Source of the DNA: Bdellovibrio sp. ZAP7
GTDB taxonomy: Bacteria > Bdellovibrionota > FAC87 > UBA2466
Direction of reading: 5' to 3'
Length of the DNA stretch: 62,364 nt
NCBI GenBank assembly: GCA_945878405.1
Contig: CAMCTJ010000011.1
Coordinates: 1-62,364, forward strand
Shown: positions 1 to 10,900 of the stretch, piece by piece
Numbering within the stretch: the first letter of the stretch is position 1
Layout of the letters: the number at the start of each line of letters is the position of its first letter
Translations under genes and position numbers: made by a program
The notes under the pieces: generated by a model
What the model was told of the DNA's origin: nothing
Seen by the model: only the letters and a program-made list of their open reading frames with translations
Database searches by the model: none

Positions 1-149
1 AAGGTGTGGAAATGGTCATGCCTGGCGATAACGTCGCTGTGGAAGTTGAACTTATTACTCCTGTGGCCATGGAAAAAGAAGTCCGCTTCGCAATTCGCGA
101 AGGGGGCCGTACCGTGGGCGCCGGAGTTGTTACTGAAATTCTGGAGTAA
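1..149 (+). CDS. tuf: Elongation factor Tu, C-terminal end (partial)
   Basis: The reading frame enters at base 3 and ends at the TAA at 147-149. The 48 visible residues ([20 protein letters not shown]... then [15 protein letters not shown]...) are the beta-barrel domain 3 end of EF-Tu, the GTPase that delivers aminoacyl-tRNA to the ribosome. Most of the gene lies outside the window. It stands just before rpmG, tRNA-Trp, secE and nusG, the conserved bacterial order. Identification is certain from the [12 protein letters not shown] signature. Confidence 0.97.
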   Translation, partial: GVEMVMPGDNVAVEVELITPVAMEKEVRFAIREGGRTVGAGVVTEILE

Positions 150-152
150 AAA

Positions 153-305
153 ATGCAGACCATTTTCAATATGGAATGTCAGGAGTGCAAACGTCGTAAC
201 TACACGAGCACCAAAAATAAAAGCAAACATAGTGAACGTGTAGAGTTAGCAAAATACTGCAAACACTGTCGACGACACACCAAACACAAAGAAGTTAAGG
301 CTTAA
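153..305 (+). CDS. rpmG: 50S ribosomal protein L33
   Basis: A 50-residue protein too short for many gene finders. It has the L33 pattern: [19 protein letters not shown] followed by [14 protein letters not shown], with two CxxC pairs (Cys9/Cys12 and Cys36/Cys39) that usually hold zinc. It belongs to the large ribosomal subunit. The start codon lies only three bases after the tuf stop, and its ribosome-binding site (GGAG, 143-146) is inside the last codons of tuf, so translation is probably coupled. A strong hairpin follows the stop codon. Confidence 0.95.
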   Translation: MQTIFNMECQECKRRNYTSTKNKSKHSERVELAKYCKHCRRHTKHKEVKA

Positions 306-310
306 TTACG

Positions 311-338
311 AGGGAACGGCCGAACGGCCGTTCCCTTT
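311..338 (+). terminator. Hairpin terminator after rpmG
   Basis: A perfect 12-base inverted repeat (311-322 with 325-336, GC-rich, AGGGAACGGCCG on the left arm) follows the rpmG stop and leads into a short TTT. It lies between rpmG and tRNA-Trp. The T-tract is short, so termination may be partial and could act as a processing stem for the tRNA. Confidence 0.65.
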
Positions 339-347
339 AATGCTTAT

Positions 348-421
348 AGGGCGCTAGCTCTAATTGGTAGAGCGGCGGATTCCAAATCCGTAGGTTCTCG
401 GTTCGAGCCCGAGGCGCCCTG
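348..421 (+). tRNA. tRNA-Trp (anticodon CCA)
   Basis: A cloverleaf can be drawn by eye: the acceptor arm AGGGCGC (348-354) pairs with GCGCCCT (414-420), the D-loop has AATTGGTAG, the anticodon loop is TTCCAAA with CCA at 382-384, and the T-arm carries GGTTCGAGCC. The discriminator is G421. The 3' CCA is not encoded; a run of seven T follows at 423-429 and may end the transcript. tRNA-Trp between tuf and secE is a widely conserved arrangement. Confidence 0.95.
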
Positions 422-572
422 CTTTTTTTCAGACGATTTCACCTAACCCTTCGGATTAATTGCACCTTTCGTTTTTCAAGACTGTTTCTCCAATTCGCGC
501 TTAAAAAAATAAGGGATCTCTGCTCATTTACTTGAAATTTGTGAATTTTTACGGCACAACTGTGCGTTACTT

Positions 573-944
573 ATGGACAGCCGAAAAACAATTGTAGGAC
601 TTTATTTAACCGCTGGTGCACTCGTTTGGTTTCTCGTTCGAACTTTTGTGCAGTGGTTAACTTTTACTTTTTATCAAGTCAGAAAACTTCCTGGAATGGA
701 AGTTGCGCGCGAAATTCTTCCAGTCGCTGGCGCACTGATCACATTCTTAATTTTACTTCGCAATCAAAAAGTAAATGAGACGATGGATGGCGTGATTGCA
801 GAATTGAAAAAAGTTACGTGGCCTAATGTGCAAGACGTAAAAAAGTCTACAGTCGTTGTGATGGTTTGTATTTTATTGGCCAGTGGCCTTCTCGCAATTT
901 TCGATTTGGTATTCGGAAAAGTTGTGGGCTTTTTACTGAGTTAA
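573..944 (+). CDS. secE: Preprotein translocase subunit SecE
   Basis: A 123-residue membrane protein of the SecYEG translocon. Two hydrophobic segments near residues 8-30 and 48-62 precede the conserved cytoplasmic amphipathic motif AELKKVTWPN (about residues 76-85) and a final membrane helix near 93-118. The three-helix form matches the E. coli-type SecE rather than the short one-helix form. nusG follows after 13 bases. No clear Shine-Dalgarno sequence is seen before the ATG, so the start is chosen from homology and the preceding gap. Confidence 0.95.
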   Translation: MDSRKTIVGLYLTAGALVWFLVRTFVQWLTFTFYQVRKLPGMEVAREILPVAGALITFLILLRNQKVNETMDGVIAELKKVTWPNVQDVKKSTVVVMVCILLASGLLAIFDLVFGKVVGFLLS

Positions 945-957
945 AAGAGAGGTAATC

Positions 958-1587
958 GTGTCAGGTGATGAAAATCAAAAACCTCAGGAAGTGTTAGCTT
1001 CAGAAACAGAATCGACTTCTGGAACTGATGCTGCTGAATCCACAGAGACAGGTTCACAAGAACTTCAGTGGTATGTAGTGCACACTTACAGTGGCTTTGA
1101 ACAAAAAGCGAAGCTAGCTCTTCAGGAAAGAATCCGACAACACAAAATGGAAGATTCTTTTTCTGATATTTTAATTCCGTCCGAAAACGTAATTGAATTG
1201 GTTCGTGGCGAAAAGAAAACCACTAGCCGGAAATTTTTTCCAGGATACATGCTCGTTAAGATGAAACTTAACGACAATACTTGGCACTTGGTTAAGAACA
1301 CATCCAAGATCACAGGATTTGTGGGAAATGCTACAAAGCCACCCGCAGTTCCCGAAGAAGAAGTATTACGCATCACCAATCAAATGGAACAAGGCACACT
1401 CAAACCGAGACCGAAAGTTGAGTTTGAAGAAGGCGAAAGCGTACGCGTTATCGACGGCCCATTTGTTAATTTCAATGGTGTTGTGGAAGAAGTAAAACCT
1501 GATAAAGGCAAACTAAGAGTTTTGGTCAGTATTTTTGGTCGATCTACTCCAGTGGAATTGGACTTTGTCCAAGTGGAGAAGAACTAA
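958..1587 (+). CDS. nusG: Transcription termination/antitermination protein NusG
   Basis: A 209-residue NusG with the NGN domain (from WYVVHTYSGFEQKAK, about residue 38, through FPGYMLVKM) and a C-terminal KOW domain (about 150-209, EGESVRVIDGPFVNFNGVV). It binds RNA polymerase and links it to Rho or the ribosome. The start is GTG with a GAGAGG ribosome-binding site. About 36 residues before the NGN domain are acidic and rich in Ser, Thr, Glu, an extension absent from the short E. coli protein. It sits in the secE-nusG-rplKAJL block. Confidence 0.96.
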   Translation: MSGDENQKPQEVLASETESTSGTDAAESTETGSQELQWYVVHTYSGFEQKAKLALQERIRQHKMEDSFSDILIPSENVIELVRGEKKTTSRKFFPGYMLVKMKLNDNTWHLVKNTSKITGFVGNATKPPAVPEEEVLRITNQMEQGTLKPRPKVEFEEGESVRVIDGPFVNFNGVVEEVKPDKGKLRVLVSIFGRSTPVELDFVQVEKN

Positions 1588-1611
1588 GTTTAAAAAACCG
1601 AAGGGTGTTAG

Positions 1612-2034
1612 ATGAAAAAGCTCACTGCATTAGTTAAATTACAAATTCCCGGGGGAAAAGCGAATCCTTCTCCTCCAGTGGGTCCTGCTCTGGGGCAACA
1701 TGGTGTGAACATCATGGATTTTTGCAAGCAGTTCAATGCAAAGACCCAAAACGCAAACGGAATGATTATTCCGGTTGTGATCAGCATTTACCAGGATCGT
1801 TCGTTTACTTTTATCACGAAGACTCCACCTGTAGCTGTTCTCCTCAAGAAAGCAGCTAACATTGTTCAAGGGTCAGGCGTTCCCAACAAAACAAAAGTTG
1901 GAAAAGTCACCATGAAACAAGTGGAAGAAATCGCAAAAACAAAATTACCTGATTTGAATTGTGTTGATTTGGATTCAGCCGTTCGTCAGGTCACAGGAAC
2001 AGCTCGAAGCATGGGCTTAGATGTAGTTGGTTAG
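1612..2034 (+). CDS. rplK: 50S ribosomal protein L11
   Basis: 140 residues, the standard length. It shows the N-terminal proline-rich segment [29 protein letters not shown], target of thiostrepton-type antibiotics and binding site of the GTPase-associated 23S rRNA region, and the C-terminal rRNA-binding domain ending [11 protein letters not shown]. It begins 24 bases after nusG and is followed 9 bases later by rplA. No changed residues are evident in the proline-rich segment. Confidence 0.97.
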   Translation: MKKLTALVKLQIPGGKANPSPPVGPALGQHGVNIMDFCKQFNAKTQNANGMIIPVVISIYQDRSFTFITKTPPVAVLLKKAANIVQGSGVPNKTKVGKVTMKQVEEIAKTKLPDLNCVDLDSAVRQVTGTARSMGLDVVG

Positions 2035-2043
2035 GAGATTAAA

Positions 2044-2754
2044 ATGCCAAAAGAAGGAAAACTTTACAAAGTAAATGCGGCAAAAGTAGATCGCACAAAA
2101 AAATACTCAGTGGCTGACGCTCTAGCTTTGATTGAAACTTTTCAAGCTCGAAAGTTTGATGAGTCAGTTGAGCTAGTCGTAAGACTTGGCGTCGATCCCA
2201 AACAATCCGATCAGCAAGTACGAGGCGCAACTGTGCTTCCCAATGGAATTGGAAAAACCATTAAAGTGGCTTGTTTTGTCAGAGGCGATGCTGAAAAAGA
2301 AGCTCGCGAAGCAGGTGCTGATTTTGTTGGAAATGATGACCTCATTGAAAAGATTGAAAAGGGCTGGCTTGAGTTTGATCGCTTGTTGACCACTCCGGAA
2401 TCCTTAAAAGACCTTACAAAGGTAGCAAAGGTTCTCGGGCCAAAGGGTCTTATGCCAAATAAAAAAACTGGTACAGTGAGCGCTGAAATCGGCAAAGCCG
2501 TAAAAGAGCAAAAACTGGGAAAAGTTGAATATAAGGTAGAAAAAGCCGGGATTCTACACACTGTTATTGGAAAAAAATCTTTTGGAAGCCAAAAGTTGAA
2601 AGAAAATTTTGCCGTTCTTTATGAGAATATTTTGAAGGCAAAACCTGCAACTTCTAAGGGTGTATATATCCGAAAAATCGCCTTGGCCCCTACAATGGGT
2701 CCGAGTGTGATTGTGGATCCAGCTTCTGCGGAATCATTGGCACGAGGATTGTAA
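2044..2754 (+). CDS. rplA: 50S ribosomal protein L1
   Basis: 236 residues, typical of L1. The motifs VELVVRLGVDPKQSDQQVRG near the start, KVLGPKGLMPNKKTGTV in the middle and KGVYIRKIALAPTMGPSV at the end are diagnostic. L1 forms the L1 stalk at the E site and in many bacteria represses the rplK-rplA mRNA; no L1-binding leader is recognisable here by eye. It starts 9 bases after rplK with an AGGAG ribosome-binding site. Confidence 0.97.
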   Translation: MPKEGKLYKVNAAKVDRTKKYSVADALALIETFQARKFDESVELVVRLGVDPKQSDQQVRGATVLPNGIGKTIKVACFVRGDAEKEAREAGADFVGNDDLIEKIEKGWLEFDRLLTTPESLKDLTKVAKVLGPKGLMPNKKTGTVSAEIGKAVKEQKLGKVEYKVEKAGILHTVIGKKSFGSQKLKENFAVLYENILKAKPATSKGVYIRKIALAPTMGPSVIVDPASAESLARGL

Positions 2755-2762
2755 GAAACCCA

Positions 2763-2791
2763 TTGACACCCCAGAAAAACAAGTATTTAAA
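2763..2791 (+). promoter_or_regulatory. Candidate promoter upstream of rplJL-rpoBC
   Basis: A perfect -35 box TTGACA (2763-2768) is followed after 17 bases by TTTAAA (2786-2791). It lies in the 84-base rplA-rplJ gap, where enterobacteria carry the rplJ promoter and L10 leader. The -10 match is imperfect, so this is an inference from sequence and position. Confidence 0.45.
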
Positions 2792-2838
2792 TTACGGCTC
2801 ACAATTGGGCTAATTATAGAAGTGCTGAGGAGTTTTCC

Positions 2839-3366
2839 TTGAACCGTACGGAAAAAGAGCAATTTGTTACAGATTTGACCAAAGGGATCGATGGTGCACA
2901 AGCCATCGCTCTAATGTCCTTTAGTAAGCTCACAGTGGATCAGATGACTCAATTTAGAATGAGTCTCAGAAAACAACACGTTCGAGTAAAGGTGTTGAAA
3001 AACACTTTAGCTCGCAAAGTTTTCTCTACCACTCCTTATGCGAGTGTCTCTGATCATTTAGAAGGCCCTACCCTTCTTGCTTACAGTAATAACGATCCTG
3101 TCGTGGCAGCAAAAGCCATCATGGAATGGGTCGGAAAAGAAAATTTTGATATTAAAGTTAAAACCGGGGCAGCTCTCGGACAAGTAATGTCCAATGAGCA
3201 AATCAAAGCTCTCTCAAAACTACCAGGAAAGAACGAACTCTTCGTGGGATTCCTGTGGGCTTTGAAATCGCCCCCAACCAAGTTTCTGTATGCCCTTCAA
3301 GACACGCCGCGTAAGCTGGGTTACGCGCTAGTGGCTTTGAGGGATAAAAAGCAGAAAGCGTCTTAA
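2839..3366 (+). CDS. rplJ: 50S ribosomal protein L10
   Basis: 175 residues of the L10 family: the N-terminal rRNA-binding domain includes VKVLKNTLARKVF, and the C-terminal helix that binds L7/L12 dimers ends the protein (ALQDTPRKLGYALVALRDKK). It forms the base of the ribosomal stalk. The start is TTG, supported by a strong GAGGAG ribosome-binding site seven bases upstream. It begins after an 84-base gap holding a promoter candidate; rplL follows closely. Confidence 0.96.
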   Translation: MNRTEKEQFVTDLTKGIDGAQAIALMSFSKLTVDQMTQFRMSLRKQHVRVKVLKNTLARKVFSTTPYASVSDHLEGPTLLAYSNNDPVVAAKAIMEWVGKENFDIKVKTGAALGQVMSNEQIKALSKLPGKNELFVGFLWALKSPPTKFLYALQDTPRKLGYALVALRDKKQKAS

Positions 3367-3398
3367 AGAGACTTTTGTATTAAATAGGAGGAGTCACA

Positions 3399-3785
3399 AT
3401 GGCAGTCAGTGAAGAACAAGTTTTTGAATTTTTTGATAACGCGAATTTACTTCAAGTTTCAGAATTCATTAAGAAATTTGAAACACGTTACGGAGTTAGC
3501 GCAGCTGCTCCCGTCGCTGTAGGCGTTCCAGCCGCAGGCGGAGCTGCAGCAGGAGCTGCTCCAGCTGAAGAAAAAACCGCTTTTGATGTTGTTCTAGTTG
3601 ATGGTGGAGCTCAAAAAGTAAACGTGATTAAAGAAATCCGTGGTTTCACTACACTTGGCTTGAAAGAAGCTAAAGATCTAGTAGAAGGCGCGCCTAAAAC
3701 ATTAAAAGAAGGCGTCACCAAAAAAGAAGCTGAAGAGATCAAGAAGAAGTTAGAAGCTGTTGGTGCAAAAATCGAGTTGAAGTAA
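3399..3785 (+). CDS. rplL: 50S ribosomal protein L7/L12
   Basis: 128 residues. An N-terminal dimerisation domain is joined by an alanine-, glycine- and proline-rich hinge (about residues 38-55) to the C-terminal factor-binding domain, with the hallmark [18 protein letters not shown]-like segment and [14 protein letters not shown]. This is the flexible stalk that recruits translation GTPases. The AGGAGG ribosome-binding site is near perfect, fitting the need for several copies per ribosome. A hairpin with a T-run follows before rpoB. Confidence 0.97.
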   Translation: MAVSEEQVFEFFDNANLLQVSEFIKKFETRYGVSAAAPVAVGVPAAGGAAAGAAPAEEKTAFDVVLVDGGAQKVNVIKEIRGFTTLGLKEAKDLVEGAPKTLKEGVTKKEAEEIKKKLEAVGAKIELK

Positions 3786-3815
3786 AAGTTCGCTTTTGCT
3801 CAGACTCTTTTTTTT
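3782..3815 (+). terminator. Candidate attenuator between rplL and rpoB
   Basis: A 7-base-pair stem (GTAAAAG at 3782-3788 with CTTTTGC at 3793-3799) closes a TTCG tetraloop and overlaps the rplL stop codon. Eight T lie at 3808-3815, eight bases beyond the stem. E. coli has a partial terminator at the same place that lowers rpoBC expression relative to rplJL. The spacing to the T-run is longer than usual, so strength is uncertain. Confidence 0.4.
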
Positions 3816-3863
3816 CAGTCGGTCAGTCAACTTTCCTAGACCCGTATGCGGGGAGGTCGTGGT

Positions 3864-6800
3864 ATGAGTACAGCTTCAACTTTTTTTGGTAAGAAACGTT
3901 TCCGTAGAGAGTTTGGAAAATTTCCTCAATTAATCGATATTCCCGATTTAATTGAAGTCCAAAAGCGTTCCTACGACCTGTTTTTACAGGCCGAAACGGA
4001 TTCCCATAAACGCGAAGCAACTGGATTGGAAGGCGTTTTTAAATCTGTCTTCCCTATCAGTGACTTTAACAATACCTCAAGCCTGAACTACGACTGCTAC
4101 GTTCTCGAAACTCCTAAGTACGATATCGATGAATGCAGAAGTCGCGGGATGAGTTTTGCAGCACCTTTAAAGGTTACTGTACGACTCGAAGTCTATGAAG
4201 TCGATGAACAGACCGGCACTCGCAACATTAAAGACGTTAAAGAACAGGAAGTTTATTTAGGTGAAATTCCCTTGATGACGAATCGAGGGAGTTTCATCAT
4301 TAACGGTACTGAAAGAGTGGTAGTCAGCCAGCTGCACCGCTCTCCTGGTGTCTTTTTCGATCACGACAAGGGACTTTCTCACTCCAGTGGTAAGCTTCTT
4401 TACTCAGCTCGAATCATTCCTTATCGTGGTTCGTGGCTTGATTTCGAATTCGATCACAAAGACGTTATTTACGTCCGCATCGACCGCAGAAGAAAACTTC
4501 ACGTTTCTGTCCTTTTAAAAGCACTTGGATACAGCGTTGAAGAACTCCTTCACTATTTCTACGATCAAGAAACGGTATACCTTGGAAAAGGGGACCGTTA
4601 TTTCATTTCTTTCGATCCAAAACTTTACGCAGGTCAGAGAGCTGTTCAAGATTGGGTAGATGAAAACGGTAAAGTTGTCGTAGAGAAGAATAAAAAGTTT
4701 ACTTCTTCCGTCCTTAAAAAGATCGAAGAACAAAAAATCAAGAAATTCCCGATCAATCGCGAGAATCTCGTTGGCAAAGTTTGTTCTCAAGACGTCATCG
4801 ATTTGGAAACCGGAGAAGTTTTGCTTGAGTGCAACGAAGAAGTCTCCGAAGAAAAATTAGACCTTCTTTTGGCTAAAAAGATTACTGAGTTCAAGGTTAT
4901 TTACTCTGACCGAGTGAATGTCGGAACCTATTTCCGAGACACTTTAATCCAAGACAAAGTAAACTCACGAGACGAAGCAATTATTGAAATTTATCGAAGG
5001 CTCCGTCCGGGCGATCCTCCAACACTGGAAACCGCTAGAACTCTCTTTGATGGATTGTTCTTTGATGCTACTAAGTACGACCTTTCACGAGTGGGCCGCT
5101 TAAAAATCAACCACAAGTTTGGTTTCAAGACCGCCATTGAGACTACCACGTTGACCAAAGAAGACATCATGGCCACCGTGAAGTACTTAATTGACCTAAA
5201 GAACGGCAAAGGAACCATCGATGATATCGATCATCTTGGAAACCGCCGCGTCCGTGCAGTGGGTGAATTATTGGAAAATCAGTTCCGAGTCGGCTTGGTA
5301 CGCATGGAACGAGCCATTCGTGAACGCATGAGTTTGCAAGATGTTGAGACTTTGATGCCACATGATCTCATCAATGCAAAACCCGTTTCTGCTGTTGTAA
5401 AGGAATTCTTCGGAAGCTCCCAGTTGTCACAATTCATGGATCAAACGAATCCTCTCTCCGAAGTGACCCATAAACGACGTCTATCAGCTCTTGGACCCGG
5501 TGGTTTGACTCGTGAGCGAGCAGGCTTCGAAGTCCGCGACGTTCACGCAACTCACTACGGTCGTATCTGCCCAATCGAGACTCCAGAAGGTCCGAACATT
5601 GGTTTGATTTCGTCACTATCCACTTATGGACGAGTGAACGAATACGGATTCATCGAAACACCGTATCGTCAGCTAAAAGATGGAAAAGTAACTGAAGCAG
5701 TGACTTTCTATTCTGCCTTAGAAGAAGAAAACCATACGATTGCATCCGCTAAAGTACCTTTGAGCAGCAATAAGATCGCCCCTGACTTTGTTTCCGCTAG
5801 AAAACAAGGGGAAGTGGTTTTAGTGCGAAAAGAAGATGTGGACTTAATGGACGTGGCCCCAAATCAACTTGTATCGATTGCGGCCTCCCTAGTTCCTTTT
5901 CTTGAAAACGATGATGCTAACAGAGCTCTGATGGGCGCAAACATGCAGCGCCAAGCTGTTCCGCTCTTAAAAGCCTCTGCTCCTTTAGTTGGCACCGGCA
6001 TGGAACGTTTGGTTGCTCGTGATTCGGGCGTGATGGTCACTGCAAAGCATTCTGGAATTGTTGACTTTGTTGATGCTAGCCGAATTGTTATTCGTATTGA
6101 TGATAAAGAAGCAACAACCGGTTCGGGCGTCGATATTTACAACTTAGTCAAATATCGTCGTTCAAACCAAAACACCTGTATCAATCAAAAACCCATTGTT
6201 AACGTCGGCGAAAGAGTTGAGAAAGGCGATGTTTTAGCTGATGGTCCGTCAACTGACATGGGCGATCTCGCTCTTGGACAGAACATCGTCGTGGCCTTCA
6301 TGCCTTGGGGTGGATACAACTTCGAAGACTCCATTCTTCTAAGTGAAGAGCTGTTAGTGAAAGACACCTTTACTTCGATTCATATCGAAGAGTTTGAGTG
6401 TGTTGCTCGTGATACGAAGCTTGGAAAAGAAGAAGTCACTCGCGATATTCCAAACGTCAGTGAAGAACAATTAATGAACTTGGATAGCTCGGGTATCGTT
6501 CGAATTGGGGCTGAAGTTAAGCCCGGAGATATCCTCGTTGGTAAGATTACACCTAAAGGGGAAACACAGTTAAGCCCCGAAGAAAAACTTCTCAGAGCTA
6601 TTTTCGGTGAAAAAGCGGGAGATGTTAAAGACACCTCTCTGCGAGTTTCTCCAGGTATCGTAGGAACGGTCATTGGTGCTCAAGTCTTCTCCCGTGAAGG
6701 GGCTGACAAAGACGAACGAACAGCTAGCATGATCGAGGACGAGGAAAATCGTCTGCGAAAAGATGAAGCAACGGAAGTTCGTATTATCCAGGAAGCCGCT

Positions 6801-7970
6801 CGTAATAAGATTGCGAAGGTAGTTGTCGGAAAGACCACTACCTCCAAGCTTTTAGACTCTAGCGGTGAAAATCAGCTGCTTCAAAAAGGTGACGTCATCA
6901 CTGAAGAAGTATTGTCGAAAATCAATTACGATCTTCTTAAACACGTTCCTCTTGCAGCTGAAGTCGAAGCACAGGTTGCTCATGTACTGGGTGCTGTTGA
7001 TGCCCAAATTCAGGGAATCAGAGCTGTCTTTGACGAAAAAGTCATTAAGTTGAAAAAAGGCGATGAACTTCCTCCGGGAGTCATCAAGATGGTTAAGGTT
7101 TATGTAGCCATTAAGAGAAAAATCGCTGTGGGTGACAAAATGGCTGGCCGCCACGGAAACAAAGGAGTTGTGTCCAGAGTGTTGCCTGTCGAAGATATGC
7201 CCTACACTGAAGACGGAACTCCGGTTCAAATCGTTTTGAATCCTTTAGGTGTTCCCTCTCGTATGAACGTGGGACAAATTCTGGAGTCACACCTTGGTAG
7301 AGCTGCTTATGGCTTAGGGGTAAGAATCCAAGAACTCCTGGATAAATGGAGCGAGACAGAACTTAAGGCTCTTTTGAAGCGATTCTTCTCTCAGAAAAAT
7401 CTGCAGGGCGAGATCGATGCTATGGATGCAGGTACTCTGCGAACTGTAGCGAGCCGAATGAAAACTGGTGCCTTCACAGCAACTCCTGTGTTTGATAGCG
7501 CAACCGAAGAAGAAATCAGTGGTTGCTTGAAAGCTGTTGGACTTCCAGAAAATGGACAGCAGATTCTGTTCGACGGACGCAGTGGCGAACCGTTCAAACA
7601 CGATGTGACTGTTGGTACCATGTACGTTTTGAAGCTCCATCACTTGGTCGATGAGAAGATTCACGCTCGAAGCATTGGACCCTACAGCTTGGTTACCCAG
7701 CAACCTCTGGGTGGTAAAGCTCAATTCGGGGGACAGAGACTTGGAGAAATGGAAGTTTGGGCATTGGAAGCTTACGGAGCAGCTTACTGCTTACAAGAGC
7801 TTCTGACTGTTAAATCGGACGACGTCGCTGGCCGAACTCGCATGTTCGAAGCCATCGTAAAAGGTGAGAATGTTCTTGAGCCGGGCTTGCCCGAATCATT
7901 TAACGTTCTTGTAAAAGAGCTTCAAAGCTTGGCACTCGATGTCGAATTAGTTGAGGATGTAAACGTATGA
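3864..7970 (+). CDS. rpoB: RNA polymerase beta subunit
   Basis: A 1368-residue beta subunit of the core RNA polymerase. An upstream in-frame ATG at 3846 would add six residues, but GGGGAGG at 3849-3855 is a well-placed ribosome-binding site for the ATG at 3864. The rifampicin region (about residues 517-547, [20 protein letters not shown]) has the usual sensitive residues. Conserved [15 protein letters not shown] and the C-terminal [20 protein letters not shown] are present. No large lineage insertion stands out. It overlaps rpoC by four bases (ATGA), so the two are translationally coupled. Confidence 0.97.
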   Translation: MSTASTFFGKKRFRREFGKFPQLIDIPDLIEVQKRSYDLFLQAETDSHKREATGLEGVFKSVFPISDFNNTSSLNYDCYVLETPKYDIDECRSRGMSFAAPLKVTVRLEVYEVDEQTGTRNIKDVKEQEVYLGEIPLMTNRGSFIINGTERVVVSQLHRSPGVFFDHDKGLSHSSGKLLYSARIIPYRGSWLDFEFDHKDVIYVRIDRRRKLHVSVLLKALGYSVEELLHYFYDQETVYLGKGDRYFISFDPKLYAGQRAVQDWVDENGKVVVEKNKKFTSSVLKKIEEQKIKKFPINRENLVGKVCSQDVIDLETGEVLLECNEEVSEEKLDLLLAKKITEFKVIYSDRVNVGTYFRDTLIQDKVNSRDEAIIEIYRRLRPGDPPTLETARTLFDGLFFDATKYDLSRVGRLKINHKFGFKTAIETTTLTKEDIMATVKYLIDLKNGKGTIDDIDHLGNRRVRAVGELLENQFRVGLVRMERAIRERMSLQDVETLMPHDLINAKPVSAVVKEFFGSSQLSQFMDQTNPLSEVTHKRRLSALGPGGLTRERAGFEVRDVHATHYGRICPIETPEGPNIGLISSLSTYGRVNEYGFIETPYRQLKDGKVTEAVTFYSALEEENHTIASAKVPLSSNKIAPDFVSARKQGEVVLVRKEDVDLMDVAPNQLVSIAASLVPFLENDDANRALMGANMQRQAVPLLKASAPLVGTGMERLVARDSGVMVTAKHSGIVDFVDASRIVIRIDDKEATTGSGVDIYNLVKYRRSNQNTCINQKPIVNVGERVEKGDVLADGPSTDMGDLALGQNIVVAFMPWGGYNFEDSILLSEELLVKDTFTSIHIEEFECVARDTKLGKEEVTRDIPNVSEEQLMNLDSSGIVRIGAEVKPGDILVGKITPKGETQLSPEEKLLRAIFGEKAGDVKDTSLRVSPGIVGTVIGAQVFSREGADKDERTASMIEDEENRLRKDEATEVRIIQEAARNKIAKVVVGKTTTSKLLDSSGENQLLQKGDVITEEVLSKINYDLLKHVPLAAEVEAQVAHVLGAVDAQIQGIRAVFDEKVIKLKKGDELPPGVIKMVKVYVAIKRKIAVGDKMAGRHGNKGVVSRVLPVEDMPYTEDGTPVQIVLNPLGVPSRMNVGQILESHLGRAAYGLGVRIQELLDKWSETELKALLKRFFSQKNLQGEIDAMDAGTLRTVASRMKTGAFTATPVFDSATEEEISGCLKAVGLPENGQQILFDGRSGEPFKHDVTVGTMYVLKLHHLVDEKIHARSIGPYSLVTQQPLGGKAQFGGQRLGEMEVWALEAYGAAYCLQELLTVKSDDVAGRTRMFEAIVKGENVLEPGLPESFNVLVKELQSLALDVELVEDVNV

Positions 7971-10900
7971 AAGACCTCTTAAATTTCTTTGATAAACCCA
8001 AAGATCCGCTTTCCTTTAAGGCAGTAAAAATCGCCTTGGCTAGCCCTGAAAAGATCAGATCCTGGTCTTACGGGGAAGTAAAAAAGCCCGAAACGATTAA
8101 CTACCGTACCTTTAAGCCTGAGCGAGATGGTCTTTTCTGCGCTAAGATCTTCGGACCAGTAAAAGATTACGAATGTATCTGCGGTAAATATAAAAGAATG
8201 AAATACCGCGGGGTAGTTTGTGAGAAGTGCGGAGTTGAAGTTATTCAGTCGAAAGTTCGACGTGAACGCCTTGGTCACATTGAACTAGCAACTCCAGTAG
8301 CACATATTTGGTTCTTACGAAGTCTTCCCAGCCGAATCGGCGCGGTTTTGGACATCACTCTAAAAAACCTAGAGAGAGTTCTTTATTGCGAAGCCCATGT
8401 GGTGATGGATCCGGGAAAAACTCCCCTTAAAAAATTCGAAGTCCTTAACGAAGACGAGCACAATCAAGCTCGCAAACTTTACAAAAGCGACTTCAAATCG
8501 GGCATTGGTTCCGATGCGGTGAGAGAACTCCTGAGAGAAGTTGATGGCCCCACTTTAGCAAAAGAGCTCAGAGCTCAATTGGCCAAAACCACTAGCGAAA
8601 CAGGTCAAAAAGCTCTCGCGAAAAGATTGAAAGTCATCGAGGCTTTCAACCAATCCAATAACAAATTTGACTGGATGATGCTGGAAGTAATTCCGGTTAT
8701 TCCACCTGATCTGCGTCCTCTGGTTCCTCTCGATGGGGGCCGATTCGCAACATCCGATCTGAACGATTTGTATCGTCGAGTGATTAACCGAAACAATCGC
8801 TTGAAACGATTACAAGAACTCAATGCACCTGAGATCATCATTCGAAACGAAAAAAGAATGCTTCAGGAAGCTGTCGATGCTCTTTTTGATAATGGTCGAC
8901 GAGGAAGAACATTCACAGGCCCCAACAAGCGTCCACTGCGCTCTTTAAGTGACATGTTAAAGGGTAAACAAGGCCGGTTCCGTCAGAACTTGCTCGGAAA
9001 GCGCGTGGATTACTCTGGCCGTTCGGTGATCGTCGTAGGGCCTGAATTGAAGCTCCACCAATGCGGTCTTCCCAAGAAGATGGCTTTGGAACTTTTCAAA
9101 CCATTTATTTTCAACAAGCTCGAACAACGTGGCTTTGTCACGACTATTAAGAGTGCAAAGAAAATGGTTGAGCGTGAAAAAGAAGAAGTCTGGGATATTC
9201 TAGAAGAAGTAGTGAAGGAACATCCTGTTCTTCTTAACCGTGCTCCAACACTTCACCGATTAGGTATCCAAGCTTTTGAACCTGTCCTCATTGAAGGAAA
9301 AGCTATTCAGCTTCATCCCCTAGTTTGCGCAACTTTTAACGCAGACTTTGACGGTGACCAAATGGCGGTTCACGTTCCTTTGTCCGTAGAAGCTCAGCTC
9401 GAAGCTCGGGTTTTGATGATGTCCTCAAACAACATCCTCTCCCCTGCTTATGGGAAACCCATTATTGATCCGACCCAAGATATCGTGTTGGGTATCTATT
9501 ACATGACCCAACTCCGTCTGGGAGGAAAAGGCGAAGGAAAAACTTTCTCTGGTCCCGCAGAAGCTATCTACGCTCACCACGTGGGAGAAGCGGATTTGCA
9601 TTCCAGAATTAATTGCCGAATCAGTGGAAAACGAGTTGAGACCACACCTGGTCGCTTGATTCTGCGTGAAATCGTTCCTACGGAAATTCCTTTTGAGGAT
9701 TACAACCGTGTTATGGACAAGAAAGCACTCTCAGCTCTTGTAGATGCTACTTATCGAGCCGCAGGCAGCAAGCGCACGGTTATCCTTGCAGACAAACTTC
9801 GTTCTTTAGGCTTCGAATACGCAACCAAGGGTGGTGTCAGTATCTGTATGTCTGACATGAAAATCCCTGCTAAAAAAGCAGAGCTCTTGGATGAAGCTTA
9901 CAAAGAAGTTCAAGAAATTCAAAATCAGTATACTGAGGGTCTGATCACGGATGGAGAGCGATACAATAAAGTCGTCGACATTTGGGCTCAGATTACCGAC
10001 CAAATCTCTGAAGAATTGATGTCCGAACTTTCAGTGGATTGGGTCTTTGATGCCAAGTTGAACAAGAAAGTTGCCGTACCTTCCTTGAATCCTATCTACA
10101 TGATGGCTGATTCAGGCGCTCGAGGTAGCGTGGCTCAGATTAAGCAGTTAGCTGGTATGCGCGGTCTTATGGCTCGTCCTTCAGGCGAAATCATTGAGAC
10201 TCCGATTACGGCAAACTTCCGAGAAGGACTGGATCCGCTTCAGTACTTCATTTCGACTCACGGAGCTCGAAAAGGATTGGCTGATACCGCTCTCAAAACA
10301 GCTCATTCGGGTTACTTAACACGCCGACTGGTCGACGTTGCTCAGGACTTAGTGGTCAGTGAAGTTGATTGTAAGACCACTCAAGGTATTGAAATCAGCG
10401 CTCTAGTTGAAGGTGGAGAAATCATCGAAGGAATTGGCGACCGAATCTTGGGTCGTACGGCCCTAGAAGACATTACTGATCCATACTCTGGAAAGGTTTT
10501 GGTAAAGGCAAATCAGCAAATCGATGAAAACTTGGTTGAGCAGATCAGCGAAGCTGGCATCGAGAAGGTTGTCATTCGCTCTGGCCTCACTTGTAAAACT
10601 ATCACAGGTATTTGTTGCTTGTGTTACGGCCGTGACTTGGCTCGAGGACACTTGGTGAACATTGGTGAAGCTGTGGGTATTATCGCCGCTCAGTCGATCG
10701 GCGAACCAGGTACTCAGCTAACCATGAGAACTTTCCACGTGGGTGGTGCTGCAAGTAGACGTGCTGAACAAAGCTCCTTGGAAGTACGGCATGAAGGTAC
10801 GATTAAATTAGTACGCGCCAACATTGTAAAAGATAGAGCTGGAACTTTCACAGTCATGAACCGCAACTCCGAATTGGCAGTTGTCGACGAAACGGGTCGT

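Noticed and set aside
3846-3863. Upstream ATG as rpoB start
   Set aside because: It places the ribosome-binding site inside the coding region; the second ATG at 3864 is supported by GGGGAGG.
6852-7229. Long minus-strand frames inside rpoB and rpoC
   Set aside because: They are antisense to highly conserved coding regions and show no recognisable protein.
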